This document shows, piece after piece, positions 23,454 through 31,071 of a stretch of DNA of 33,190 nt. The notes under the pieces are model-generated. The model saw nothing but the letters and a program-made list of their open reading frames with translations, had not been told where the DNA came from and ran no database searches. Made by a program: the position numbers and the translations under genes. The DNA comes from Actinomycetes bacterium (GTDB lineage: Bacteria; Actinomycetota; Actinomycetes; Actinomycetales; Cellulomonadaceae): positions 1 to 33,190 of the forward strand of contig JAJYCD010000037.1 of NCBI GenBank assembly GCA_021778635.1, given 5' to 3'. The first letter of the stretch is position 1; every line of letters begins with the position of its first letter.

Positions 23454-24488
23454 ATGACTCAGAGCAGAGTCACGATCAAAGACGTAGCCGCGGCGGCGGG
23501 AGTGTCGATCACCACCGTCTCGCACGTCCTGACGAACGCCTCCGGCAAGCGCATCGCCCCGGAGACGCGGAGCCGGGTGCACCGCGCGGCAACCGACCTC
23601 GGGTACGCCGCCAACCCGGTCGCCCGCACCCTGCGCACCCAGCGTTCCCAGTCGGTCGGCCTCGTCGGCGACGAGATCGCGACGACGCCGTTCGCCGGGA
23701 AGATCATCCTCGGCGCGCAGGACGTCGTCCGGACGCACGATGCTGTCCTGCTCGTGACGAACACCGCCTACGACGTCGAGCTCGAGCAGCGTGAGATCCG
23801 CGCGCTGCTGGACCGGCGCGTCGACGGGGTTCTCTACGCCGCGATGTACCACCGCGTGCTGTCCGTCCCGCCGGCGCTCCGCGGTGGACCTGTCGTCGTC
23901 CTGAACGCGCGGACGGAGGACCCGGATGTCTCGTGGGTCGTGCCCGACGAGTACACCGGTGGGTGGGACGCGGCCGACGTCCTCGTCCAGGCCGGCCACC
24001 GAGTCGTAGGGATGGTCAACAACGAGGACGACATCCCCGCGAGTCACCTGCGCGAAGCCGGGTTCCGGGCACGCTGCGCGCAGGGGGGGACTGACGAGGT
24101 AGACGTTTCGGTCGTGGCGTGCGCGCCGAACCCCGACTCCGCATTCGAGGCGTCGATGCGGCTTCTCTCGCAGGGCGACCGACCGACGGGGGTCTTCGCG
24201 TTCAACGACCGCATGGCGATGGGCGTCTACCGCGCCGCCGCGGTGCTGGGTCTGCGGATCCCGACCGACGTGTCGGTGGTCGGATTCGACAACCTCGAGA
24301 TCATCGCCGAGGGCCTGTACCCGGGCCTGACGAGCCTCTCCCTGCCCCACTACGAGATGGGTGCGTGGGCCGCCGATCAGCTCTACGCCCAGATCGACGC
24401 TCCGGCGGGTGCCCCGGCACCTGTGCGGACCGCCAAGCTCCGATGCCCGGTCGTGCACCGGGCGTCGGTGACGTCGTCCCCCCGGTAG
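23454..24488 (+). CDS. LacI-family transcriptional regulator of importer 2
   Basis: 344 residues with a typical N-terminal HTH ('IKDVAAAAGVSITTVSHVLT', 8-27, then 'RVHRAATDLGYAANPVARTL') and ligand domain ('GVFAFNDRMAMGVYRAAAVL', 'VSVVGFDNLEIIAEGLYPGL'). It is placed just upstream of, and in the same direction as, importer 2 and the glycosidase, and is presumably their repressor. A strong hairpin overlaps its stop codon, so the importer probably has its own start or is attenuated. Confidence 0.92.
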   Translation: MTQSRVTIKDVAAAAGVSITTVSHVLTNASGKRIAPETRSRVHRAATDLGYAANPVARTLRTQRSQSVGLVGDEIATTPFAGKIILGAQDVVRTHDAVLLVTNTAYDVELEQREIRALLDRRVDGVLYAAMYHRVLSVPPALRGGPVVVLNARTEDPDVSWVVPDEYTGGWDAADVLVQAGHRVVGMVNNEDDIPASHLREAGFRARCAQGGTDEVDVSVVACAPNPDSAFEASMRLLSQGDRPTGVFAFNDRMAMGVYRAAAVLGLRIPTDVSVVGFDNLEIIAEGLYPGLTSLSLPHYEMGAWAADQLYAQIDAPAGAPAPVRTAKLRCPVVHRASVTSSPR

Positions 24489-24504
24489 CCCCCGGGGGGA
24501 CGAC
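24473..24504 (+). terminator. Terminator-like hairpin at the end of the second lacI gene
   Basis: Perfect 13-bp inverted repeat (24473-24485 with 24492-24504), loop TAGCCC containing the stop codon. It is very GC-rich and has no T-run. Likely transcriptional stop or attenuator before importer 2. Confidence 0.6.
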
Positions 24505-24582
24505 GACCGTCACCGGACCGCGCGCTCACGCTTGCGGCCACCGGACCACCAGTGATCCATCAGTGACAACGGAGGGAACCCA

Positions 24583-25881
24583 GTGTCTTCCAACACGCGT
24601 CGCCTCACGGCGAGCAGCATAGCCGTGGCGAGCATCATCGCCCTGGCCGCCTGCAGCGGTACGACGTCGGCATCGTCGTCGAACGGGTCCGGCAGCGCCA
24701 CGATCGACCTGTGGACGCACAACGGCGGCAACACCGCCGAGCTCGCCGTCGACCAGAAGATCGTCGACGACTTCAACGCGAGCCAGACCCAGTACAAGGT
24801 CAAGCTGACCTCCTTCCCCCAGGCGTCCTACAACGACGCCGTCGTCGCGGCGGCCACGGCCAAGAAGCTGCCGTGCATCGTGGACATCGACGCGCCGAAC
24901 GTCCCGAACTGGGCGTGGGCGGGTTACCTGGCACCCCTGGACCTGCCGGCGGGCACCTTCAGCGACCAGCTCCCGAGCACCATGGGCACGGTCAACGGGA
25001 AGGTCTACTCCTACGGTCACTACGACGTCGCGCTGGCGATGTTCTCCCGCAAGTCGGTGCTCGACGCGGCCGGCATCCGGATCCCCACCGTCGACAAGCC
25101 GTGGACGGGTGCGGAGTTCGCCGACGCCCTGGCCAAGCTCAAGGCCACCGGGAAGTTCCCCTACGCCCTTGACCTCGGCACCGCCGGGACCGGCGAGTGG
25201 ATCCCGTACGCCTACTCGCCGTTCCTGCAGAGCTTCGGTGGGGACCTGATCAACCGGTCCGACTACAAGTCGGCCGACGGTGCGCTCAACGGCCCGGCTG
25301 CCCTGAAGTGGGCGGACTGGATGCAGGGTCTGGTCAAGGACGGCTACATGGCGCAGAAGTCCGGTGCCGACTCGACCGCGGACTTCGTCAACGGCAAGAG
25401 CGCGATCATGTACTCGGGCAGCTGGGCCTCCGACACGGTCACGAAGGCGTTCGGTGACGACGCGGTCGTCCTCCCGCCGCCGGACTTCGGGAACGGTCCG
25501 AAGATCGGTGGTGGCTCGTGGCAGTGGGGGATGACCCAGCAGTGCAGCTCGCCGGCCGCGGCCACGGCCTACCTCACCTTCGCCCACCAGACCAAGTACT
25601 TCGTGGACTTCTCGAAGACCCTCGGCCTCATCCCGGCGACGGCTGCAGCCGCAGCCGCGACCACGAACTACGCCGCGGGTGGCAAGGACGAGATCTACCT
25701 CCAGCTCGCCAAGAAGTTCGCGCTCGTGCGGCCGGTGACGCCGGCCTACCCGTACATCTCCTCGGTCTTCCAGAAGGCGACCCAGGACATTCTCTCGGGT
25801 GGTGACCCGAAGGCGATCCTCGACAAGGCCGTGAGCGACATCGACACGGACCTCAAGCAGAACGGCGACTACACGTTCTGA
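24583..25881 (+). CDS. Sugar ABC transporter substrate-binding lipoprotein (importer 2)
   Basis: 432 residues, GTG start with GGAGGG upstream. The signal peptide ends in lipobox LAAC with Cys24, followed by a Ser/Thr/Gly tether. The mature part shows family-1 features ('IDLWTHNGGNTAELAVDQKI', 'YSYGHYDVALAMFSRKSVLD', 'YSGSWASD'). It is clearly distinct in sequence from the importer 1 protein. Downstream are its two permeases and a glycosidase, pointing to an oligosaccharide ligand. Confidence 0.93.
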   Translation: MSSNTRRLTASSIAVASIIALAACSGTTSASSSNGSGSATIDLWTHNGGNTAELAVDQKIVDDFNASQTQYKVKLTSFPQASYNDAVVAAATAKKLPCIVDIDAPNVPNWAWAGYLAPLDLPAGTFSDQLPSTMGTVNGKVYSYGHYDVALAMFSRKSVLDAAGIRIPTVDKPWTGAEFADALAKLKATGKFPYALDLGTAGTGEWIPYAYSPFLQSFGGDLINRSDYKSADGALNGPAALKWADWMQGLVKDGYMAQKSGADSTADFVNGKSAIMYSGSWASDTVTKAFGDDAVVLPPPDFGNGPKIGGGSWQWGMTQQCSSPAAATAYLTFAHQTKYFVDFSKTLGLIPATAAAAAATTNYAAGGKDEIYLQLAKKFALVRPVTPAYPYISSVFQKATQDILSGGDPKAILDKAVSDIDTDLKQNGDYTF

Positions 25882-25895
25882 GCCTGCCCCGGCAC

Positions 25896-25923
25896 GCCGG
25901 CGGCGGGGCGACCCGCCGCCGGC
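25896..25923 (+). terminator. 12-bp GNRA-capped hairpin after the importer 2 binding protein
   Basis: Perfect inverted repeat (25896-25907 with 25912-25923) closed by the tetraloop GCGA, a GNRA type. It sits between the binding-protein stop and the first permease. Probably stabilises the binding-protein message or partly terminates transcription. Confidence 0.65.
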
Positions 25924-25950
25924 AGTCCGGCCCACCCCGAAGGGCTTCTC

Positions 25951-26943
25951 ATGGTCTCCACCGATTCGCTCGCCCCCGGGCACGACACCGGGGCCACCAC
26001 ACGCACCCGATCGCGCCGCGGACCGTTCTCCGGCGGGCAGCGCGCGTCCGGGCAGACCCGGGCACGCTCGGCCCGCGCGCACGAGTCACGCACCGCGGCC
26101 TGGATGGTCGGGCCGGCCGGGTTCCTGCTGGTCCTGTTCCTCGTGATCCCGGTGCTGCTGGCGTTCACCCTGGCCTTCACCAACTCGCGTCTGATCTCAC
26201 CGCGCCCGGCGCACTTCATCGGGTTCACGAACTTCGTCAACTTGTTCGGTGACTCGACGTTCTGGGCGTCCGTACGCAACACGCTCGCCTTCGCGGTCGT
26301 CGTGGTCCCGGTCCAGGCCGGGCTCGCCCTGGTCCTGGCCCTGCTGGTGAACGCCAAGATCCGCGGCACGAACTTCTTCCGCACCGTGTACTTCGTCCCG
26401 GTGGTGACGTCGATGGTCGTCGTGTCACTGCTGTGGCGGTTCATGTACCAACCCGACGGGCTGCTCAACAAGTTCCTGACCTGGGCGACGTTCGGGCACT
26501 TCACCCCGATCGACTGGCTGAACAACACCTCGACCGCCCTGCCCGCGATCATCGTCATGTCGATCTGGCAGGCCGTCGGCTTCCACATGATCATCTGGCT
26601 CTCGGGCCTGCAGACCATCCCGGCCGAGCTCTACGAGGCCGGTGACCTGGACGGTGCGACGGGGTGGAAGAGGTTCCGGTACATCACCTGGCCGAGCCTG
26701 GCGGCGACCCGCACGTTCATCCTCATCACGATCACCATCGCCGCGCTGAGCCTGTTCACGCAGATCAGCGTGATGACCCAGGGTGGCCCGCTCGACTCCA
26801 CCACGACCCTCGTGTTCATGGCCGTGCGCACCGGCTACCAGCAGCTCGCGACCGGGTACGCCTCAGCGATCTCGCTGGTGTTCTTCGCGCTGGTTCTGAC
26901 CGTCGCGGCGATCCAGCGCTTCCTGACCAGGGAGAAGGACTGA
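25951..26943 (+). CDS. Sugar ABC transporter permease (importer 2, MalF-like)
   Basis: 330 residues. A long basic N-terminal tail of about 45 residues precedes the first membrane segment ('AAWMVGPAGFLLVLFLVIPV'). About six segments follow, with the EAA loop 'ELYEAGDLDGATGWKRFRYI' near residue 228. The second permease starts 1 bp after its stop. Confidence 0.93.
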   Translation: MVSTDSLAPGHDTGATTRTRSRRGPFSGGQRASGQTRARSARAHESRTAAWMVGPAGFLLVLFLVIPVLLAFTLAFTNSRLISPRPAHFIGFTNFVNLFGDSTFWASVRNTLAFAVVVVPVQAGLALVLALLVNAKIRGTNFFRTVYFVPVVTSMVVVSLLWRFMYQPDGLLNKFLTWATFGHFTPIDWLNNTSTALPAIIVMSIWQAVGFHMIIWLSGLQTIPAELYEAGDLDGATGWKRFRYITWPSLAATRTFILITITIAALSLFTQISVMTQGGPLDSTTTLVFMAVRTGYQQLATGYASAISLVFFALVLTVAAIQRFLTREKD

Positions 26944-26944
26944 C

Positions 26945-27874
26945 ATGACCACCCTCGCCTCTCGACCCGCCGCGGCCACCGCGACTCCTCGCGGCAAGGC
27001 CGCGACCACCCGGCGACGCACCTGGCTGGTGGTGACCCTGCGCATCGTGCTCGCGCTGGTCTTCACGCTCCCGCTGCTGTTCATGTTCGTCTCGTCCCTC
27101 AAGCCGGACCTGCAGATCTTCAAGGACCTCGGCAGCTGGCGCGCGTTCGCCCCCCTCGGGCACATCTCGTTCGACAACTACCTGGGCGTGTTCGACCGGG
27201 TGCCGTTCGCACGATTCCTGCTCAACTCGATCGGGATCTCGGCGATCACGGTCGTGCTGGGCGTGTTCGTCAACAGCCTCGCGGCGTTCGGGTTGTCCCG
27301 CCTGCAGTGGCGCGGCCAACAGCTCGTCCTGACGGCGATCATCGCCACGCTGATCGTGCCGTTCGAGACCCTCGCCCTGCCCCTGGTGTGGTGGGTCAAC
27401 AAGCTGCCGTCCCTGGAGCTGAACGGGTTCCACCTCGCGTTCACGACCGGGTGGCTGGACACCTACCAGGTGCAGATCATCCCGTTCGTGGCCAACGCGT
27501 TCTCGATCTACCTCTTCTACCAGTACTTCTCGAGCATCCCGCGCGAGCTCGACGAGGCCGCACGCATGGACGGCGCGAGCTCGTTCCGGATCTACCGGAA
27601 CGTCGTGATGCCGCTGTCCGGGCCGGCCATCGCCACCGTCGCGATCTTGACGTTCCTGCCCGCGTGGAACTCCTACCTCTGGCCGCTCATGGTCGTCCAG
27701 ACCGAAGAGCTGCGCCCCGTCATGGTCGGGATGCAGTACTTCTTCCAGCTCAACGTCGCCTGGGGCCAGGTCATGGCCTACGCGTCGATGATCACCGTCC
27801 CCGTGCTGGCCCTGTTCCTGGCGTTCCAGCGCTCGTTCATCAACTCCATCGCCTCGAGCGGTGTGAAGGGCTGA
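26945..27874 (+). CDS. Sugar ABC transporter permease (importer 2, MalG-like)
   Basis: 309 residues with six membrane segments, the EAA loop 'ELDEAARMDGASSFRIYRNV' near residue 200, and the usual 'ASSGVKG' C-terminus. It is spaced 1 bp from the genes on both sides, so permeases and glycosidase are co-translated. No ATPase gene is present in the cluster. Confidence 0.93.
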   Translation: MTTLASRPAAATATPRGKAATTRRRTWLVVTLRIVLALVFTLPLLFMFVSSLKPDLQIFKDLGSWRAFAPLGHISFDNYLGVFDRVPFARFLLNSIGISAITVVLGVFVNSLAAFGLSRLQWRGQQLVLTAIIATLIVPFETLALPLVWWVNKLPSLELNGFHLAFTTGWLDTYQVQIIPFVANAFSIYLFYQYFSSIPRELDEAARMDGASSFRIYRNVVMPLSGPAIATVAILTFLPAWNSYLWPLMVVQTEELRPVMVGMQYFFQLNVAWGQVMAYASMITVPVLALFLAFQRSFINSIASSGVKG

Positions 27875-27875
27875 C

Positions 27876-28844
27876 ATGTACCTCCTTCCCGACTCCTGGA
27901 CCTGGGACAGCTGGTTCGTCGACGACGGCGAGCAGTTCCACGCCTTCTACCTCAAGGCCTCACGTGCCCTGGGCGACCCGGACCGCCGACACCGCCACGC
28001 GAGCGTCGGCCACGCCGTCTCGACCGACCTGCACACCTGGACCGAGGTCGCCGACGCCCTAGTCCCCTCCGACGGCCCCGCGTTCGACGACCTGGCCATC
28101 TGGACCGGGTCGATCGTGCGCGGCCACGACGGACTGTGGCGGTTCTTCTACACCGCGTGCAGCCGCGAGAACCCGCTGCTGCAACGCATCGGCCTCGCCA
28201 CCTCGAGCGACCTGATGACCTGGTCCGTCGACCCGGGGCGCAAGCCGCTCGAGGCGGACGCCACCTGCTACGAGAAGAACGGCGACTCGGCGTGGTTCGA
28301 CGAGGCCTGGCGCGACCCGTGGGTCTTCGAGGACCCCGCCGGCGACGGGTGGCACATGCTCATCACCGCTCGCGCCCGCCACGGCAACCTCCGCGAGCGT
28401 GGCGTCATCGGCCACGCCACCTCGCCCGACCTCGAGAGCTGGCAGGTCGAGCCGGCGCTGAGCGCTCCGGAGGCCGGGTTCGGACAGCTCGAGGTTCCCC
28501 AGGTCGCTGTGGTCGACGGCCGGGCCGTGCTGGTCGTCAGCTGCCTCGACGGCGAGCTCTCCGACGAGCGCCGCGCCAGCGACCCCGGCGGCGGGATCTG
28601 GTCCGTCCCCATCGATGACCTGACCGGACCGTACGACCTCACCCGCGCGACGCGCCTGACCGACTCGACGCTGTACGCCGGTCGGCTCGTCCAGGACCGT
28701 GCCGGGGCCTGGCAGCTCCTCGCCTTCCGCAACCACGGTTCGGACGGCCAGTTCGTCGGCGGCCTCAGCGACCCGCTGCCGGTCTCCTGGATCGGGGACC
28801 GGCTCTGCCTCGATGCCGCGACCCCCGGCGCCGCACCTCGCTGA
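27876..28844 (+). CDS. Five-bladed-propeller glycoside hydrolase (GH32/GH43-like), cytoplasmic
   Basis: 322 residues, no signal peptide, so it acts inside the cell on imported glycan. Candidate catalytic residues fit the GH32/68/43/62 superfamily: Asp11 in 'WTWDSWFV' (blade 1), Asp147 in the 'WRDPWVF' stabiliser motif, and Glu206 in 'GQLEVPQVAVV' (acid/base). Repeated 'STDLHTWTEV', 'SSDLMTWSVD' and 'SPDLESWQVE' strands are blade signatures. It lacks the extra C-terminal beta-sandwich of classical GH32 invertases. A fructoside or furanoside-type substrate is plausible but unproven. Last gene of the importer 2 operon. Confidence 0.8.
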   Translation: MYLLPDSWTWDSWFVDDGEQFHAFYLKASRALGDPDRRHRHASVGHAVSTDLHTWTEVADALVPSDGPAFDDLAIWTGSIVRGHDGLWRFFYTACSRENPLLQRIGLATSSDLMTWSVDPGRKPLEADATCYEKNGDSAWFDEAWRDPWVFEDPAGDGWHMLITARARHGNLRERGVIGHATSPDLESWQVEPALSAPEAGFGQLEVPQVAVVDGRAVLVVSCLDGELSDERRASDPGGGIWSVPIDDLTGPYDLTRATRLTDSTLYAGRLVQDRAGAWQLLAFRNHGSDGQFVGGLSDPLPVSWIGDRLCLDAATPGAAPR

Positions 28845-28850
28845 CCGTTG

Positions 28851-28882
28851 CGGCCGTGCGCGCCCTCGGGTGCGCGCGGCCG
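28851..28882 (+). terminator. Terminator-like hairpin after the glycosidase operon
   Basis: A 15-bp stem (28851-28865 with 28868-28882) is complete apart from two G-T wobble pairs and is very GC-rich. The innermost pairs must open to leave a real loop. It ends the importer 2 operon 7 bp after the stop codon. Confidence 0.65.
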
Positions 28883-29390
28883 ACAGCTCACGCTCCGTGC
28901 GTCTCCGGGATCGGACGAGGTGCTGGTCGGGCGATCTCGGGGACGGGAGGAAGGTCTCGCCGACGGGCGCCCGCCGTCATCTGCGGTCCACGGCTGCGCG
29001 AGTTCGTGCGCGAGATGCACGACACCGTGTTCCAGCGCCCTCCAAGACGGCAACCGACGGTCGCTGAGACGCCATGAGAAGGAGGGGCGGTCGCTGTCCC
29101 GGAGGCCGATGACCGTCGGGGTCTTCGTGACGTTCTCCGTCATCGGGCGCCTGCCCTCGGGATGCGCTGACATGCGGGTCGGGTCGGCACCACACAGGCC
29201 GCCCTCGACGGATGCGCCGGAAGACCCTGCGGTCCGGTCGGAGGACGCCGTGTCGGTACATCTGACGATCCCTGGCGGTCGACGCTTCCAGGTCGGTGCC
29301 AGGTGAGTGGAGTCAGCGTAGCCCGCGCGTCCACGGCACTGACGGCGAACATCGCGGCAGGTGTGCGGCTTTGCCCGTGTTCTGCGTCGG
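28883..29390. other. Gene-poor right end of the island
   Basis: About 500 bp with no recognisable gene on either strand; open frames give arginine-rich translations. It contains the degenerate repeat at 29287-29325 shared with the left end. No integrase remnant was identified. Confidence 0.5.
29287..29325 (+). repeat. Degenerate repeat shared with 7804-7840
   Basis: Second copy of the TCCAGGTC-x-GTGCCAGGT motif, 78 bp before the right tRNA repeat core, in the same orientation as the copy near the left end. Confidence 0.55.
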
Positions 29391-29454
29391 TTTCCTCAAG
29401 CAGGTGTCGGCAGTTCGAATCTGCCCAGGCGCACTGAGTGTCTGTGCTGGTCAG
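29391..29454 (+). repeat. Right attachment repeat (attR): duplicated tRNA-Arg 3' end
   Basis: 29403-29434 is identical to 7514-7545: the tRNA from the end of the anticodon stem to the discriminator, plus one base. The preceding TTCCTCAAGCA is a worn copy of the anticodon loop and stem. The 5' half of a tRNA is missing, so this is not a functional tRNA gene. TGTGCTGGTCAG follows at 29443-29454, as after the real tRNA. Confidence 0.85.
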
Positions 29455-29821
29455 GGCGGTCTCTGTGCTCCGTGACCGCCGTCTGCCGGCAGCGACTGCG
29501 CAGGCCTTGCACCCCATGGCACCCCATCAGGCCCGGTCGGGACCGGGTCGGGCCGTGACGCGAGGCGCGGCCCGGTGGCGATCCAACGGCCAGCGTCCGC
29601 GCATCTTCCCAGGTCAGCGGTCCAGGTGTGGTCGACGCGGTCGGCCGCCAACCGTCTCGTGGGGTGCGAGTGGGGTCCAGGCGACACGCGCTTCACCGGA
29701 GCGGGTGTCGCGGATGGAGTCACTCGGCCTTCGGTTCCGGTCGGTCCTGCGACAACAGGCACCTCGGCGCGCAGGTCCGCGCGCTGGCCGCTCCTCTGGT
29801 TCAGCCCTCCTGGGTTCAGCG
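29455..29821. other. Region just outside attR
   Basis: About 370 bp without a credible gene. It holds the 12-bp-stem hairpin at 29681-29711 and leads into the stop codon of the leftward PH-domain gene. Confidence 0.5.
29681..29711 (+). repeat. Hairpin repeat, copy 2
   Basis: Arms 29681-29692 and 29700-29711 form a 12-bp stem with one mismatch around loop TCACCGG. Its first 26 bp match 12494-12519 with one difference. Together with 7600-7619 these may be copies of the tRNA-flank terminator. Confidence 0.6.
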
Positions 29822-30439
29822 TCACCGCGTGGCAGGCCCGAGCGCGGTCCGATCCTCAAAAGCGGCCTTTGCTGCGAGGATCGTGTCGGCGATGAGGTCG
29901 GCTTTGGCGTACATGTGACGCCAGATCTCGATGTTGGCCTTCTGCACCGCCGCGGCCTGGACGGTCGTGCCGCCTTCCAGGCGAATCCGGATCCCGTAGG
30001 CGCTGTTGGGGTCGATCGACACGATGTCGCGCAGGGAGATTCGACGAGTGTCGAGCGTCCGACGGACCACCACCCGGTCGACGTGCAGCTCGAGCCTGGG
30101 CCGCCACGCGAACTTCGCGTGCAGGATCACAAGCACCGCGACGATCATCACGAATTCGACGAGCGTCGTCAGATCTCGACCCGTCGTCGGATCTTGAACA
30201 GCACCGACGATCCCGACGACGAAGACGAACGCGGCGATTAGAGGGAAGATCCAGCGCAGCGGCGCTGCGGGTCTCCAGACGAGCGGGTGCCCAGGGGTGA
30301 GGGTACGCAACAGCTCTCCGACGCCGCGGTCCGCCGGGTACCGGTCAGTTCCGTAGTCCCACTCCTCGCCGCGCCACCACCGCAGCAACGACGGGTCATC
30401 AGGGTCGGGATACCACCCGGGTGGCGGCGCATCGGGCAC
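29822..30439 (-). CDS. DUF2510 and PH-like-domain membrane protein
   Basis: 205 residues, GTG start. The N-terminal 'PPGWYPDPDDPSLLRWWRGE' is a DUF2510 signature (residues 5-24), common in actinobacterial membrane proteins. Two membrane segments follow (about 64-82 and 92-108). A beta-rich C-terminus ('HVDRVVVRRTLDTRRISLRD') resembles bacterial PH domains. Function unknown. The domain order suggests a membrane-associated protein with a cytoplasmic PH fold. Confidence 0.8.
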   Translation of the reverse strand: MPDAPPPGWYPDPDDPSLLRWWRGEEWDYGTDRYPADRGVGELLRTLTPGHPLVWRPAAPLRWIFPLIAAFVFVVGIVGAVQDPTTGRDLTTLVEFVMIVAVLVILHAKFAWRPRLELHVDRVVVRRTLDTRRISLRDIVSIDPNSAYGIRIRLEGGTTVQAAAVQKANIEIWRHMYAKADLIADTILAAKAAFEDRTALGPATR

Positions 30440-30563
30440 CTGAGCGATGTACCTTCGACGTCAAGAACCACTGACGACGCAGACAACGGCGACCGCCGCA
30501 CGAGCAGTCCTGAAGCCGCGTCAAGCACAGCGGATCCAATTGTCTGTCCCGAGGCCCGGTGCT

Positions 30564-30910
30564 TCATCGGGGACGATGTGTCGGTGCCTTCGCGCGTCCC
30601 TCGGCGGCCTGCCACAGGAGGAGCTGCACCACCCCGAGGACTGCGACGTAGGGCAGCAGCGTCCAGACGCCCATGCTCTGTGCGATCGCCGCGGCCAGCC
30701 AGGGAAGCCCCGCACCTCCCACGACCGACACGGCGTTGAGCACGCCGATCGCCGTCGGGACCTGCGCGGTGGGCGCGAGGTCGGGCACCAATGCCATCGC
30801 TGTCGGGAAGAGCGGGCCGAGCGACGAGCACGAACCCGGCGCCGGCCGCTTGACCGTGCAGCGCCCAGATGAGCGCCGTCGCGCCGATCACCCCCGTCGC
30901 GCACGGCAAT
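30564..30910 (-). pseudogene. C-terminal remnant of an MFS transporter, truncated and frameshifted
   Basis: Minus-strand reading gives 'VIGATALIWALHGQAAGAGF', then after a one-base shift near 30800 'ALVPDLAPTAQVPTAIGVLN' and 'VQLLLWQAAEGRAKA'. These are the last three membrane segments of a major-facilitator protein. The 5' part is replaced by an IS3 OrfA fragment. Not functional. Confidence 0.7.
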
Positions 30911-31056
30911 GTCTCGGGATTGATCCCCAGCTGCTCACCGACCCGCTGCAACGCTCCCGGCCGAATCGCCGGATCACGACGCGCATCGACAGCCATACGA
31001 ACAGCACGCTCCCGAAGTTCCTCGGGGTACTTCCTCGGTGCCACCAGGACTCTCAT
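30911..31056 (-). mobile_element. IS3-family OrfA 5' fragment
   Basis: About 48 codons encode 'APRKYPEELRERAVRMAVDA' and 'GALQRVGEQLGINPETL', the N-terminal helix-turn-helix of IS3-type OrfA. The frame then passes abruptly into MFS sequence. The rest of the element (OrfA end and OrfB) is absent, so this is a truncated scar. Confidence 0.75.
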
Positions 31057-31071
31057 CCTCTCTGGGATTGA

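Larger units (their letters stand above)
7546..29434. mobile_element. Putative genomic island integrated at tRNA-Arg(CCU), about 21.9 kb
   Basis: The segment is bounded by the intact tRNA on the left and a duplicated tRNA 3' end on the right. Content is accessory: two nucleotidyltransferase-type toxin-antitoxin-like modules, an IS30 transposase, decayed DNA, and a two-regulon carbohydrate region. I see no integrase, excisionase or conjugation gene, so the element is either a degraded island or one mobilised in trans. Boundaries are well supported by the repeat; single-event origin is not, because there are hints of more than one tRNA-flank relic inside. Confidence 0.7.

Noticed and set aside
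28848-29306. 152-codon frame after the glycosidase
   Set aside because: Starts inside the terminator hairpin region, arginine-rich, no motif or ribosome binding site.
29361-29558. Frame reading through the duplicated tRNA end
   Set aside because: It translates tRNA-derived sequence; an att-site artefact.
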